Origin: Gordionus sp. m RMFG-2023
Taxonomy: Eukaryota; Nematomorpha; Gordioida; Chordodea; Parachordodidae
Direction of reading: 5' to 3'
DNA: 64,000 nucleotides
NCBI RefSeq assembly: GCF_954871325.1
Contig: NC_088777.1
Coordinates: 6,487,366-6,551,365, forward strand
In this document: positions 14,611 through 27,412 of the stretch, in pieces
How the letters are laid out: each line of letters begins with the position of its first letter
Position numbering within the stretch: position 1 is the stretch's first letter
Notes under the pieces: generated by a model
The model's database searches: none
Told to the model about the DNA's origin: nothing
What the model saw: only the letters and a program-made list of their open reading frames with translations
Position numbers and translations under genes: made by a program

Positions 14611-14834
14611 TTATGAAAGTTTTTTTAGTTTTTGAAAAAATATATTAAATAACTCATAAGATTTATATGTATCATCAAATATAATTTTTACAAAATGACA
14701 CATTGGAATACCTGTTAAAAAATTGGGGTTAGTGTCATTTTCCCATTCAATGGTTAATATTGAACCATTTCTTGATTGAATTTTTTGAATAAGTAGCATC
14801 GTCATATTATCACATTGACATATTTTAAGAAAAT
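14611..14834 (-). CDS. exon-like open frame, unrecognised protein
   Basis: Open on the minus strand for 74 codons after a plausible acceptor (TTTTCATAG). It begins IFLKICQCDNMTMLL, contains GSILTIEWENDTNPNFL and MCHFVKIIFDD, and ends in TAA. Composition is balanced and protein-like (Trp, Cys, acidic and basic residues), unlike the Lys/Ile/Asn-only peptides that AT-rich noise gives. A decent donor (ACAG|GTATTC) at about 14720 could instead end the exon early. A short upstream piece at about 14960-14990 (acceptor ATTACAG, peptide PESSR) could be a neighbouring exon. I recognise no family. Confidence 0.4.
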
Positions 14835-17297
14835 CTATGAAAAGATAACGAAAGAATTAGGTCAAAACTAAATATAAAATATTATTAAAAAAGGCCTAAA
14901 AATCACAATTCTATTCTATTACTATATTACTGTATATCTTCAAGTTATTATTTTTATCTAAAAATAACCCTTGATGATTCTGGATCTGTAATTAATTTCG
15001 CTTATGATCACATTTAATTAAACAAATCTTAATTTACCAATATAATTTTAATTTGATATACAGCAATATTTAGGTTCCCCTGATGTCATGTTTACTGTAA
15101 TAATATTTCCATTTATGAAAATAATTTATTAAACTACATTATAAAAATTATTTAAAATAAAAGTAATTTATGTTTTGATTTAATATTAACTAGAATTTGA
15201 TCGTAAAAACACAAAATAAATGAATGAAAGTTTGTTAATTTGAATGTGCAAGACTGTTGATGGAGATAAAAAAAACTAGAAAAAACTGCATAAAAGAAAA
15301 TCTAAGGAAAAAGTGTTGAACGGCTTTATTTGAGCTGATTTTTTAGAGTGAACACAATGTTTGTTTCAGAAAAACATTACGCAAACCTCAAGATTTTGCT
15401 CATACATGCCACAATAGTTTGCGTATCTATTAGCCAAATCTCAAGTAATTTTTTGACTCAAATCGAATTTAGTAACAACACTAAACTGAGATAATAAAAA
15501 AGTCTCAAGATTTGTTCAGAGATGTAGTCAATTTAAGCTAACCCGGGTAAAAAAAACCTAAGAAAAATCTTTTTATTATTGAAAAGAAAATTTAATTTGA
15601 ATATTAAAAAATATATCTTCTAAAAGTGGAGAAAATAATCTTAAAAGTGACTATTTGTTGATAAGTTTAAGTTAGATATTATTATATTCTAATGTTTAGA
15701 AATAGGTAGATAATAATTTAATTTCTTTCTCTTTTTAAAATCCCCAATTTTTTTCCTTTATGCAGTTTATATCCGTCAGGTATTTTTACCTTAGCTTTTT
15801 TCGATTTAGTATTTTTACAGGCTTATTCAGGGGGATTCAGAGTATTAGTGCATGCACGATATCAATTTTTTGATTAGTTTAGGATAGCCAAATATGTAAA
15901 ATTAACACTATTTATCAATAAACATAATTGTATAAACTTAATTTTTTAGGTTTCCCAAGTGTAGTGTTTACTGTATAAAATATCAATTTAAATATTTAAA
16001 TAAAAGTCCACTGGGCCCAGTTCGACTAAATGAAAAAATTATTATGTAATATGATATAAATGAATAATATTTAAATTTATATAATGCATTTACAGATTTT
16101 TGCATTCAAAAAAGAAAAAAAGTCCTAAAATGTGTAAATTCCTTATCAAAAAAATGAAAAGATCTAAGCAAAAAAATAAAATCCAAATACCCCATCAAAA
16201 GGGAATAGGGTAAATTAAATAAGAAATGGGTTTTTATAAAAAGGAAAAGTTTCAATCAAAAAAAGGGAAATTATTATTTTTTAAAAAAAAATCATTATAT
16301 TTTTTTCTCTTCTTTTATAAATCAGAAATGTAAATTATATTTTTAGTTATATTTAATTTTCATATTCTTCTAATTCTGAATTCAACGTTAGCGTATTAAG
16401 CGAAGCGAAATACCGTCAAAATGATGGTTGATATTCTAAGAAAAATATTCTCCATAGCCTATCTGATCATGATTTAATAATCTTTATCCTAGAATAGTTG
16501 TAATTTATTTGTTAATTCTGTGATTTTTCTACAATTTCTATATTTTTATTTTGTCATTTTTTAATCATTCCTTACATTTTTTTTATTTTATCTCATTACA
16601 ATTGCTAGAAATAAAGTAATTGTTCAGCAATACAAACAGTTATTTATTGTATTCGAAAGCCTATAAATAAACAAATCTGGGCAGGGCCGGTTTTTTGGAT
16701 AACCCTAGCTCGGTTAAATCTATTTCTCGATTGTAATAAGATAAAGATGAAAAATATATAAAATAAAAAAAATAAAGAATAGATGAATAATTAATGACAG
16801 AAAGAAAATGAATTATTATTTTTAAAAAAATAAAAATTTAAGATTATAAATCTAAAAGAAGAAGAAAATTAAAAATAAGAAAAGAAAAATAATATCAATG
16901 GATAAAACATGGAATATATATGAAAATTTAAAATTAAATAGAAATCACAAACGGTTTCAAAAAATTTTGAGACATCTAATCTAAAATGACATTTCAGGAT
17001 TATCGAAATAACAAAAAATATTATAATATATAACAATTTTCTATTTTCAAACTTTCCCTAACCAAGTAACACTTTTAATTATTTTGATCAAACATTTTCA
17101 TTTTCTGATCAGATTTTTTTTTATTGACTATTTTTATTATTTAATAAGCCCTGTGACGTATTTTCTTGCCTTCTATTAAGCTTATCTCCCATAAAACTGA
17201 GTGTCAATTCAATCCATTGAATCTTTCAATTTTTCCCTTATTTCTTTAGATTCTTGGTAAATATAAAAATTTGGAGTCTATATTTCATTCCCAGGAT
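14835..17297. other. AT-rich stretch with old repeats
   Basis: Holds a copy of the intron-6 repeat (about 15379-15470), faint satellite-type phrases at about 15066 and 15946, and a short fragment of the minisatellite described at 16140-16290. No supported gene. A GC-richer patch at about 16680-16735 (GGGCAGGGCCGG) resembles the ends of the hAT-type elements elsewhere in the window but lacks a visible partner end. Confidence 0.4.
16140..16290. repeat. isolated piece of the AAAAAGGAAAAG minisatellite
   Basis: AAAAAGGAAAAGTTTCAATC at about 16238 matches the repeat unit of the 1.4-kb foldback element at 42.3-43.7 kb almost exactly, and looser copies precede it. Probably a truncated relative of that element. 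Confidence 0.45.
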
Positions 17298-17537
17298 TTA
17301 TTTCCTTTCCGATCCTGAACTTTTGAGATATAAATAAAGGGTTAATTCCCTTGTTGCCCCCCTAAATATTTTTCCTTCTATTTGAGCGTTCCGTTTAATT
17401 TCTACACTTGAACCAACAGAAGATCTTACCAATTTAGATATCGCAAATCTAGACAAATGATATGAGATCGAGGCCTCTAGCCATAATCTCGGCTTCGACC
17501 TGTCTCCAAAACATTTGAGAATCTCAAAATTAGGAAT
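17298..17537 (-). CDS. 80-codon open frame without ATG, unrecognised, possibly retroelement
   Basis: From 17537 the minus strand is open for 79 codons to TAA at 17298. It starts IPNFEILKCFGDRSKPRLW and contains ISYHLSRFAISKLVRSS and IFRGATREL. Such a length is improbable by chance in this AT-rich DNA. The 'F.Gd...p..Wl....hl' beginning is loosely like a Ty3-type capsid, but nothing diagnostic follows. It could also be a host exon with the acceptor to the right of 17537. Confidence 0.3.
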   Translation of the reverse strand: MPNFEILKCFGDRSKPRLWLEASISYHLSRFAISKLVRSSVGSSVEIKRNAQIEGKIFRGATRELTLYLYLKSSGSERK

Positions 17538-19134
17538 TTACATTAAATATATTTGAATATAAATAAAAATACTCCTCGAAAAGGGTATATAAATATACAC
17601 AAATTTTAAAAACTAACTAATAGAAAAAATTTTAAAAAATATATAATTTGAATAATACTTTTTAGAAATCGTTAATTTTTTTTCAATTTTTAAACATAGG
17701 ATAATAATTAATACAAATTAGCTACTATTTAAGCGTTTATAAAAAAAATTTAACGATTAAATGCTTTCCTAAACTTCACTCCCCTCTTCAATATGTCGAA
17801 TGATGAATTATGATTATAAAATATTTTGGATCAACTATATATTAATTCATACAATGATATACCTGAATGATTAGGTTCTCCGGATGTTGTGTTGGCTGTG
17901 ATTGAAGTTGTAATGTTAACTGTGATAAAATTTTAAGTATTATTTTTACAATTTTGGTACATTATAATTAAAATTTAATAAAAGTGAATCATTTATGTTC
18001 TTATAACCAGGCATAACAAGGAATTTTCAGGTGGGAGGGGTGGTGGAGGGGTGTGTTTATTTGAGAGAGAGGGTATAATATTTTTTTGAAATAAAACAAA
18101 TAGTCAGACCCTTATAAAAAATTTATGTTATTTTTATCGAAAATTTTAAAATATAAAAAAAATATGTATATATACAAAATATATACTCTAATACGACGAT
18201 ATATATTATTAAATTAATAAAAGAATAAAAAGCTAAATTTTTATCATAAGTCATTAGAAATAAATTTTGTTTTCGTTTATTTTTCATCGATTCTCCTATG
18301 CTTGATAAAGTACTATGAGTATAAATGAGGTCTCAAAAGAAGCAGCTGACATCCAATGATAATAGCTACTGAATAGCATTTATATAATTCTTTTAATAAA
18401 ATAATTAATTATTTCCTTTTTAGGAAATTATTGGAGTCTTTTCACGATCACATTTTAATTTGGTATCAATTAAAAAATCATGAAGTTTTTAGGCGTTTTA
18501 TGAACACTTGAGGATCGGGGGTAGGATTAAGATTTGATATAAGATTCATACCTCATTATTTACAACAAATATTTCCACCTTATTGTGAGACATTAGCATC
18601 CGCTCTATTAGTTTGGACTGATTGAAAATACCTAAATGGATCAATTATTGCTAATATTTTACAAATAATCACGGCCAATATAATATAATTTATATTTATT
18701 TATTGAGACAAACCCGTGGCATCAAATAAATTATGAGACTTCTGAGCTAAAAATTCTTTTAATAACTTCTAAATTTTAATAAATTTATAAGATATTGCCA
18801 AATGAATAATCCATCTCTTGTTTATCAGGTCACTTAAGAGAATTCTGTATATTTAGAGGATATATTAAAACGCCTAAAAAAATGTACAATTTTTTTGCTA
18901 AATTAAAAAAATTAAAAATTACCATATTTTTATATCAATTATTAACAACGAGATGCAACTTGTAATTGAAACAATGTATATCTTTTTATTAATTTTTTTG
19001 GAGCAAAGTTTGCACTCCTCCATTTCGAACAGACATAATGTTTTCAGCAGAATTTTAAAATCAATTATTCCTATTAATTGTCTTGAATTTTTGCACAAAA
19101 ACATACCGAATGATCAAATATTTATAGCCTGTTA
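17538..19134. other. AT-rich stretch without a supported gene
   Basis: Includes a G-rich patch at about 18030-18075 and a GC-richer part at about 18480-18760 that may be decayed transposon (the flanking 19.1-19.3 kb is a transposase remnant). Overlapping plus and minus open frames at about 18920-19135 contradict each other, and neither resembles a family. Confidence 0.4.
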
Positions 19135-19273
19135 AATCTTTTGTCTCATCAGCCTTAAGTCATAAAAAAATTTCATCTCACTTTTGTTATAATTTGTTTC
19201 CAACACCATTTCTGCCATAATAGATATGATCTCATTTTGAATTTGAGGTGTTGTGCGTTGGGCATATTTATGT
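19135..19273 (-). pseudogene. hAT-like (DUF4371/TTF-type) transposase fragment
   Basis: The minus strand reads HKYAQRTTPQIQNEIISIMA, continues EMVLETNYNKSEMKFFYDLR, and then stops. The QNEII...(I)AE.V pattern followed by a degenerate '..fsi..De..D' position matches the N-terminal part of DUF4371-type transposases. Frames shift on both sides, and only this block is legible. Confidence 0.55.
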
Positions 19274-21418
19274 ATTGATCTTATAATTTAAAAATTTTTC
19301 ACCTTTTTACAGGTGAAGGAACATTGCACTAAAAGTCCTTCTGCAGCATCAGTTATTATAGTAAGATCAGACCCAAGGTAAGGTTATAAATTAAATAAAG
19401 ATTTTTAAGTTGATGACTCACCAAGATTTTGATATTTCTATATCCTTCTTTATATTACTATTTTTATTCAAGCATATTTTCATGTTTTAATAACATATTT
19501 TTCTAAGAATATTTGTTTTTTATTAAAATTAAATGGTTAATTAAATAAATAAAAAAATATTTAAATTTGGGGACCTGAAATATTTATGAAAATCATTCCT
19601 GGAAGCCAAAAATACGTCGAAGACCAGGTATAGAGATTAAAATATATGAGATATGTCCCCCCACGCGATTTCCCTTAGCTAAGGCAATGCTGATAACTAC
19701 AAAAATTACAAAATGAATATAGTAAGCGTAAGCGCATTTTTAAATAGTTTTATTCTAAAAAATATTAGTTAAGAAGTTAAATAAATAATTTTTAAAAAAT
19801 TGATATATTTATCGTAAACATAATAATATACCTGGAGGTCTAGTTATAGACTTTACTTTAATAAAAATTTCAGTTTAATATAGAAATCAAAAATTTTTCC
19901 TCTAATTTAGGCAATATTTTGACTTTCTTTTTATTAAGATATTATAAGGACTTTTATTTCCATTTAAGATAAATAAATGTCATTTTTAATAAAACTGTTT
20001 AAATAGAATATGAAAGATATTTTAGGATCTTAGTATAATTAAATACTATGCATCCATAAACAAATATATCGACTCTACGGTGGACCAAGAGATGGGAAAG
20101 TGAGAAATTTACATCCCCATCGCAAATCTGCTTATTCTTTTAAATATAATTTCACAAATAATTTTTAAAATAATAGAAATTTGGAAAAAATTATTTTTAT
20201 ATAAAAAAAAAGTTAGAAACCTAAATTATTTTATAAAAATATATATCAGCCAGAGGTCTACGATAATTAAATTAAAAAAAAACTTTATAGCTTAAAAACT
20301 CATGTAATAGGGCCCTCCCCCCATAATAAAATATTGGATATGCCTATTCTACTTCAAATAAAAAACATGATTGAAGTTATAGTTCAAGTTGAGAAAATTA
20401 TATTTAACTTATCTTTTGAAAGTATTATCAGACTATCCAAACTAGAATATTTATTATATCCCATTATTGGCATATTCAAAAATCAATGAGTGATATAAAT
20501 TTAGTTATAACAATATCAATAGGTTTGGATAATTACAAGGAGTTAAGTAATATAAGATAATTAATAATGATCAAATATTTACAGTAAATTTGATGTATGT
20601 ACAGAGAACAAAAGGATAAAGATCAAAAAAAAGATCTAGAAAAAATAGTAAAACAGAAACTAGGAACGATCCCGAGTAGTTTTTAATTGTCTAATATTAA
20701 GCACAGTATCTCCAAATTCTTTTTCTATTTTAAAATTTTTCTTATGGATTAAGAATCGATACTTAATTTTGTTAAGTCTGACTATATATTATTAAGAACA
20801 TACCTTAATGTATTTATATAATGATATACTTGAATATCTAGATATTATGATCGTACCATTACCTGTGGGAAAATTTTAGGTATTTTATTTTTATATTTTA
20901 TAATAGAAATATATTAATGAAGTTATTTAAAAAAGTAAAAATATTTTGATTCATAAATTATTATAAAAAGTTTCTATTAACATGTTATTTTCAAGTCTGA
21001 AAAATCTTGCCTTCATGTTAACACCGGTAAGGGGGGGGGGAAGAGGTGTATTTGGATAGTTAATATAGGTTAAAAAGTTTCTCGTGATATTCTGGGATAG
21101 AGTTGATTTATGGTTGGCCCTAGCAAATAGTTGCTAATGAAGTTAATGTTGGGCATTAATATTTAAAATAATAGAGAGCAATAAAATAAAAATGGTTAAG
21201 AGTTACTTGAAATGAAAGATTTGAGTATCTAAATATTATAACTCTAACGGGTTTGAGTTAGAGTTTATATAATTTATTGAAGAATAGGAAGGTAAATATT
21301 GCAGCTGAGTACAAGAATAAATAGATTGAGGCTCTAAGGGAGAAATTTTAGAAATTTGTCATCAAATTTATATTGGTAAATGAAATAATAATGGCTGTTA
21401 GATGTAAACTATGATAAT
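19274..21418. other. AT-rich stretch with repeat relics
   Basis: Contains a satellite-like phrase near 19832 (ACCTGGAGGTCTAGTTATAG), a run of 10 G at 21031-21040, and no supported gene. Confidence 0.4.
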
Positions 21419-21640
21419 TTGATATTGAATGTTGTGTGCCTATGTTCAACAGTAAGATGTTTAGAAAGTGATATAGAAGTATTCGGGAAATTAAATATGA
21501 TACTTAAATCTGCATATGAGATAATTCTAATAGCTGCAGATTTTAATCTTATTGGAATAAGTGAAAGAGAAAAATATCATAGTATAAAGAGATTTGGCAA
21601 GATAGGAGGAGTCTATCAAAATTGCTTTAGACATTTGTAA
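21419..21640 (+). pseudogene. LINE endonuclease-domain fragment
   Basis: The open frame contains VFGKLNMILKSAYEIILI, then AADFNLIGISEREKY and RFGKIGG. This matches the central part of APE-type endonucleases of non-LTR retrotransposons ('...il.......iiiaGDFN......', then 'iG.fG.g..NerG'), with AADFN in place of the usual GDFN. Catalytic residues upstream are not legible and the reverse transcriptase is not seen, so this is a short relic. The overlapping minus-strand frame is its antisense. Confidence 0.6.
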
Positions 21641-22589
21641 AGATCGGAAATATCTAGATGAAAAAATTAAATACCTCATTATATATATATATATATGAGT
21701 GTTAATATGCAAATCAGATAGGATTTGATCGGAAATAGATATGTTAGAGAGATGTATGAGGTTACAGAGAAAACAAAATATATGTTTGTACAGATTGAAG
21801 ATAAACGATGCGTCTATATAAAGATGGCTAACACTTTCAGAGATCCATTTAATAGAAGATTTTAATGTTCTAGGTGAATAATGTATAAAGATAAGATCTA
21901 TTAGATGAATCAAATAGTGGTGGAGATGAAAATAATTACAAATAATTAGAGGAATCGTTACAGTCTCGGTCTCCAAATAAAAAAAATAGAGAAATATTGT
22001 TCAAGATTGTGATTATATAATAATATTATATCATCTCATGCTAAATAAAATATAATTATTGTTAAAATAATGTTTTATCATCCTATTTGAATATTATAAT
22101 ATACCTTGGCTTTTTGACGACGTTTTTATACCTTTAATAGATTAATATAGTTAAATTATAATATGTTTTGTTTAAAACTTAGATTATTAAAATTGTGTTA
22201 AAATATAAATCCTTCAACTTATATAATGGAGGTATTTATAAGAGCAGAAAATTGATAAGCCCCAGCTTGAATTGTGGAAAAATAATTTATTTTTTAAAAC
22301 TTAAGAAATTACGATTAATAAATTCATATATTTTTAAAATTTTAGGAATAATTCATATGAATTTATATTTATTATTCCTCAAAAATTTTATTCTAATAAT
22401 TTATTTTATTAAAATCTAATATTTTATACATATACGTAAATTTCGCATCGATTAATTACATGACGATCAAAGTTAGATTAAAAACTCTGCATCGCTTGAT
22501 AAAAGGTTAACACATTGATGGAAAGAGCCATAAACTTTAAGTATTTTAAATTTAAATAACAAATAGAAAGTAACGATTGTTTCAGAATA
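21641..22589. other. AT-rich stretch, nothing recognised
   Basis: No supported coding sequence. The long minus-strand frame at 21527-21976 overlaps the LINE relic antisense and reads as low-complexity Ile/Ser/Tyr. Confidence 0.45.
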
Positions 22590-22859
22590 GAAGAGACCTG
22601 CAGAGGTACCATTTACACGGCCTATATCCGGATTTTTTTTATAAAAAAATTCCGGCCTGGCACTCGCAGGTATTATTTCCCGCCCGGCTCGGATTTTTTT
22701 TATAATTATTATATTTATTTTTAATTTTTATAGCTATTAATGAGGATTTAAAATATTTGATTTTAAAATATATGGCCCGGCCCAGGGTATAAAATTACTT
22801 TTTAGTCTAGGCCCGGGTATATATTAAAAAATTTAAAACACTCCCAGCCTGGGTCTCTG
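22590..22859. mobile_element. GGCCCGG-rich hAT-type MITE (CAGAGACCTGCAG family)
   Basis: The ends are AAGAGACCTGCAG at the left and CAGAGACCCAGGCTGG (reverse complement) at the right. The ends are unusually rich in CCGG/CCCGGG motifs and the core is AT-rich. Related ends occur at 40302 (CAGAGACCTGTAGGC) and 62359 (CAGAGACTTGCAG), giving a family. No clear 8-bp target duplication is left here. Confidence 0.6.
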
Positions 22860-23447
22860 ATAAATATATCATAATTTATAATAGTAATATTTAAAATTTA
22901 TATTATTATATATTATTTTCTTAGTTGAGAAATTTAACAAAATATCTATGATATTTATTAGAGTTAATGTTTTATTGCTTAATTAAATATTTTTAAAAAA
23001 TCGAATTAAATTATAGATGTATATTTATAAAATAATAAATTATTTTTTTATATAAAATTAGCAATAAGGGACATTCTTACCAGGAGCTTCTATTAACAAA
23101 TATCGATAAATTATTATAATGGATTTATGATAATATCTGGAAATGTAAATTTCTCTGGAAAAAATTTTCATAAAAACGAAATTCTAATTTCTTAAAAAAA
23201 TTAGGGAAATTAGTGAAAATGCTTTTGTACCAAGTTCTGAAAAATTTCTCATATTTTTCCCTATATTTTAATCAAAGATACATTTGATTAGGTTTAATCT
23301 CTGAGTTATTTAATTATATCTAATTTCAGCCATTATATGGCAACTTTTGAAGAATCGTCGCATAGTATTAATACAACATTTTATAATATTTTTAAAAAAT
23401 CAAATCACTCTAATTATAAGTTGAAATATATTTTTTTTTTCTCATAT

Positions 23448-23593
23448 TAGGGTGCATAATTGAATATTTCAACGCTGCGTTACAAAACGCAAATAATGCA
23501 TTTGTTTAAATTGAGTACGTTTGCTTTTTATATTTTAAATTATTGATATGCGTTTTAAAACGCTGCGTTGAAACGTTCAATTTGTACGCACTA
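23448..23593. mobile_element. short hairpin MITE
   Basis: About 146 bp whose two halves pair: TTCAACGCTGCGTT...AAAACGCA at the left answers TGCGTTTTAAAACGCTGCG TTGAA at the right, with outer ends TAGGGTGCATAATTGAA / TAGTGCGTACAAATTGAA. The TAGNG-type ends suggest hAT, but no 8-bp duplication is seen. Confidence 0.65.
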
Positions 23594-26211
23594 TAAAATA
23601 ATAATTTATGAATTAATGATAATAAAAGTGAGATTCATTTATGGTTACTCTTATAAATTTAATTGAAGATGTTAGGTAATACAAAAGGTAGATTAAAAAC
23701 ATTAAATGATATAGTGTGGAAGAAAGAACATTATAAATTAATTACTTAAAAAATAATAATATTTTATTTTCTACGGTAAGAAAAAATATTAGATTTTTCG
23801 AGGAAAACATAAATTATCTGTTCCCTGATAAAATTTCTCAATTTAAATCCATTATAAGCCTGCTTTGATTTGAAAGTTTTTCTTTAAAATTATGAATTAT
23901 TAAATCTAAAAAAATTACCGTGCGATAATTCTATAAAAGCTATCCAAATTGTGAGAAACAAGATATGATGGAAAAACATCTCAAATGAAAATAAAATAAT
24001 TTTAATTTAAGTTTAATAAAATTTAAAAATGAATTTATCTTAAAAGATAGATTATGAACTCGTCTACATTAAAATTCAGCATAAACAATATTTTGTTTAA
24101 GTAACCCTAAACCAAATTTTATAAATATTATCATGAACTACTAACACATTGTATTATTTAACCTTTTATAGTAAACAATTGGTTTAACTAAGTATTATTT
24201 AAGTATATTTAATACTTATATGTATTAAAATTATATTATATTAATTGAAACTTAATTTGATAAAAAATGGTTAAAAGAGTTGCAAAATAAAAAATATATT
24301 AAAAGAGATGTAAATATTTTTATTTAAAAATTTACCCCCCCCCCCTTTCCCCTTTATGTGAAGACATTGAGTATATAAATTAAATTTAAGACTCAATATG
24401 AAAATAATATTCTGAGGGGTTTATTATATTTTCTAAGAAATTTAATTCGTAAATTAAAATTTTTACTTAGTAAATTTATCATTTGGGAGTTCAGTAAAAA
24501 TTGCTTTAAGTAGGTTTAATTCTGAGTAATTATTGGAAAAAAATATGCTGAAGCTCAAACCTATATGCATAAGTAATAAATATTGACTTAACTTTCGGAG
24601 TTAGTCCTAGCTAAAATTAAGCAAACTTCCTTAAATCGCCTTTATAATATTAGATTCAGATTCCTATCATATTTTTTGAAAATATAACTAATATCTTATA
24701 TCAAGTAAACATATAGGATAACAAAGATCGTAAAATCATAGGATTCAAAAAAAATTTGAATTGGATAAACACTTTCACTTAGATGCAATCTATTTTTGAC
24801 TCGCCCTTCAAAATTCTATAAAGACACTTATAATTCTGTTTTTGGTTAGTGACTGGCAAAACTGATTGATGAATTTATAAATATTAAGTACTCATAAGAC
24901 AATAAATATTGGCGTAACCCGTTTAAATAATGAACTCAATGATCAATATATTAATAAATCCTGAATTCCTTGTCTGGATATTATTAGACTTCGTAGAAAA
25001 ACATAGATCAGGATTAACAAAAAAATACATTCCAATAATATTTTATAAACATCATAATATAATATTAAAAAGTATCGTTAAATCAAACTGATATATCTAT
25101 TTTTTAAAAAAAATATTATTCAATTAATATGATCAAAATAAATGTTTCAAATAAGATAGTCACTAGTAAGAATTATCGTGATATTGACCCCCGATAACTT
25201 TGTTATATTATCTTTGCAATATATGTCTCGCGAAATAGTTTTCACTCTATTTTCTTGGCGATAAAAATATTTACGATTATTGATTCTAGATAAAAGTTTC
25301 GCAGCAATATATTGAAAAGACTACAAGACAAGGGTTTAGCTATGAAAATATTCGCGATATTTGTTTAGCGTTATTATTTTTAGAGAATAGTATTCACTAA
25401 TTATGGAGGCAATAAAACTTTCTCTATTAAATCCATTTGCGATGAACGACATTCGCAATAAAAGTTCGCGAAAAAGTGTTTATTTGTGTTTCTTATCTAT
25501 TATATTGTGTATTTGTAATGTAATCATAGATAACTTTTTTATTTTTTTTTTAAATTTCCTATATTATTTGATTTCGTATTTTAGTTAGACACTCTTAAAA
25601 TACAAAAATATTTGCATATTGTGATATTTTTTTAAATCCTGCTTGATTCTTTGTATAAATCATGTCTGGCTTTAAATTTGATTAACAAACCCAGCCCTAC
25701 ATAGCCCATTCTAATTTTTTTTTAATCCGGCTCTCATGAGCCAGACTTTCGGTTGTCGAGTTATATATATCTCTATTATATATTTAATTATTATCAAAGT
25801 TATTGTTTGGCCTTATAAAAGTAGATATATTCAATGTATATATCAATTGATAACTAATCATCTATCTAATTGGAAGCCTCTTAACCAAAGGGTCTTAGCC
25901 TGGGAAGGGTAGTTATTATCAACACAATAATATAGATATAAAAAGAACGATTGAAACATCTTTTGATTGAAATGATAATTATATTTACTCTTTGTTTTAA
26001 TATTTGGAACTTGGTCTAGGAGTGGGCAAAGGAAGTTTCCGGGATTATAACATCAAAATTTGTTATGGGTATCAAATAAAAGTTATTTAAAATATCTTTT
26101 GATTGCAATGGTCATTATCATTCTAAATAATCGGAATTAGGTTACAGGGAATAAGATATTTTTAATTGTTTTTATAATATAAATGATCTATAATGGAAGT
26201 AAATGAAAGCT
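23594..26211. other. AT-rich stretch without a supported gene
   Basis: Holds a C11 run (24335-24345), a patch with repeated TCGCGA/TTCGCG motifs at about 25200-25480 that may be a decayed inverted-repeat element, and a GC-richer patch at about 25690-25760. The 61-codon frame at 25403-25588 runs through the TCGCGA patch and ends in a run of hydrophobic residues; I do not accept it as a gene. Confidence 0.4.
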
Positions 26212-26720
26212 ATTTAAATTAGAGATCTGCAAAGTTAGGCTCGAGCGTAATTCTATTTAAAATAATCGGGTTCGTGCCGGGCCTAATATTTTTAAAAAAT
26301 TTGAAATAAATATATCTAAATTTATCAATTTTATATTGAATTTTTTATATAAAATAAAAAATTTTGATTTTACTTATTGAAACAAAACGCTATATAACAT
26401 ATGTCTTATATTTTGAGTAATTATAAAATTAATTTTAATATTTAAATAAATTCGGGCCAAGCCGGGCTTGAAAAATTAGGCCCGATGTAGATCACTAATT
26501 TAAATATCAATCCGCTTGATAGTATTACCTTAATGGGTTATCCTTAATTTTAGATGGAGGATGCGGGAGCGAGATTTGATTAAACATAAAAATTTAATAT
26601 TGGTGTCAAATGAAAGGTAGTTATATTTAATAATTGTAATCAATTATCCTTCTATGCTATAAATTTTTATTACTGGTATTAAATGAAAGTAATTATTATT
26701 TTTGATTGTTTTTAGGTAGA
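26060..26720. repeat. degenerate tandem motif GGTATCAAATGAAAG
   Basis: Variants occur near 26072 (GGGTATCAAATAAAAG), 26607 (TGGTGTCAAATGAAAGG) and 26682 (TGGTATTAAATGAAAG), each followed by TTATTT-like text and an ATTGnAAT phrase. They look like remnants of one tandem array interrupted by the MITE at 26220. Confidence 0.35.
26220..26497. mobile_element. hAT-type MITE with perfect 8-bp target duplication
   Basis: 278 bp with ends TAGAGATCTGCA / TAGTGATCTACA and flanked by ATTTAAAT on both sides (26212-26219 and 26498-26505). The subterminal GGGCCTAAT and CCGGGC blocks are inverted relative to each other. No coding capacity. A second family member lies at 42087-43827. Confidence 0.9.
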
Positions 26721-27178
26721 TAAATATATCTCCAAGTGAGTCGTTCTAGGTCTTAGCAGTTTTTATTAAATTCACTCTGATTATAGATTTTGTAAGTAAG
26801 TATAATAATTACAACACCAGTAAAGAGAATCTATAATGCAATTTGATTTATAATATCATTTTAAACTTATTTAAAGCTATGTACCTATGGTTTTATTTAC
26901 AGCCTCTAAAAATTTGAAGATAGAATAATACATTCGCGTATTCAGAATTTTCCCATAGGGATGGGGTTCGCCCCCAAACCTACTTAGCTGGCCTTGTGAG
27001 TAAATATTGATTACACAATAATTAAAAAAAACAAGTTATTATAATTTCTCATCAAATTCAATACTATTCAAAAAATTTATCAATAATTATATTATGATGT
27101 GATATTTGATTTTCGTTGAGAATTTGTAAATATTAAGTTGAAAAAGGTCCTTCCTTTCATTCATATATGTTGCAATAG

Positions 27179-27412
27179 GCAAACATGCGTGAATATAAAA
27201 CAGCTTCAAAATATATAGAAATTGAGCAAAAATTTCTTACTTCGAGAGGTGCATCAATAGGATGTTCAGGCAAAACAAACAAACATGGTAAATATTTATG
27301 CTACAATTCAAATTTATTGGTTAAAATAATTTCTGTACAGGAGAAGAATAAAATTTTGCTAAATATTTTATTTTACCAATAGTAGCATCGGATAATTTCG
27401 AAGGGTCTATAG
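27179..27412 (+). CDS. candidate exon pair (27179-27287 and 27383-27412), unrecognised
   Basis: An acceptor (TTGCAATAG) is followed by 36 open codons (MREYKTASKYIEIEQKFL, then TSRGASIGCSGKT) up to a good donor (CATG|GTAAAT). After 95 bp, acceptor ACCAATAG and donor ATAG|GTAAAA bound a 30-base open exon in matching phase (VASDNFEGSI). The peptide looks protein-like and the splice sites are consistent. No family is recognised and no further exon could be chained confidently. It could be coincidence. Confidence 0.3.

Noticed and set aside
18919-19135. Overlapping 60-codon frames on both strands
   Set aside because: Mutually exclusive; no splice context or family match, and next to a decayed transposase.
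19313-19378. Plus-strand exon with excellent splice signals (TTTTTACAG ... CAAG|GTAAGG, peptide VKEHCTKSPSAASVIIV)
   Set aside because: It lies beside and antisense to a legible hAT-like transposase relic. One 65-base open stretch with good sites is expected by chance somewhere in 64 kb. It would deserve reconsideration if stranded transcripts were found.
21527-21976. 149-codon minus-strand frame
   Set aside because: Antisense to the LINE endonuclease relic; the peptide is low-complexity Ile/Tyr/Ser with no family resemblance.
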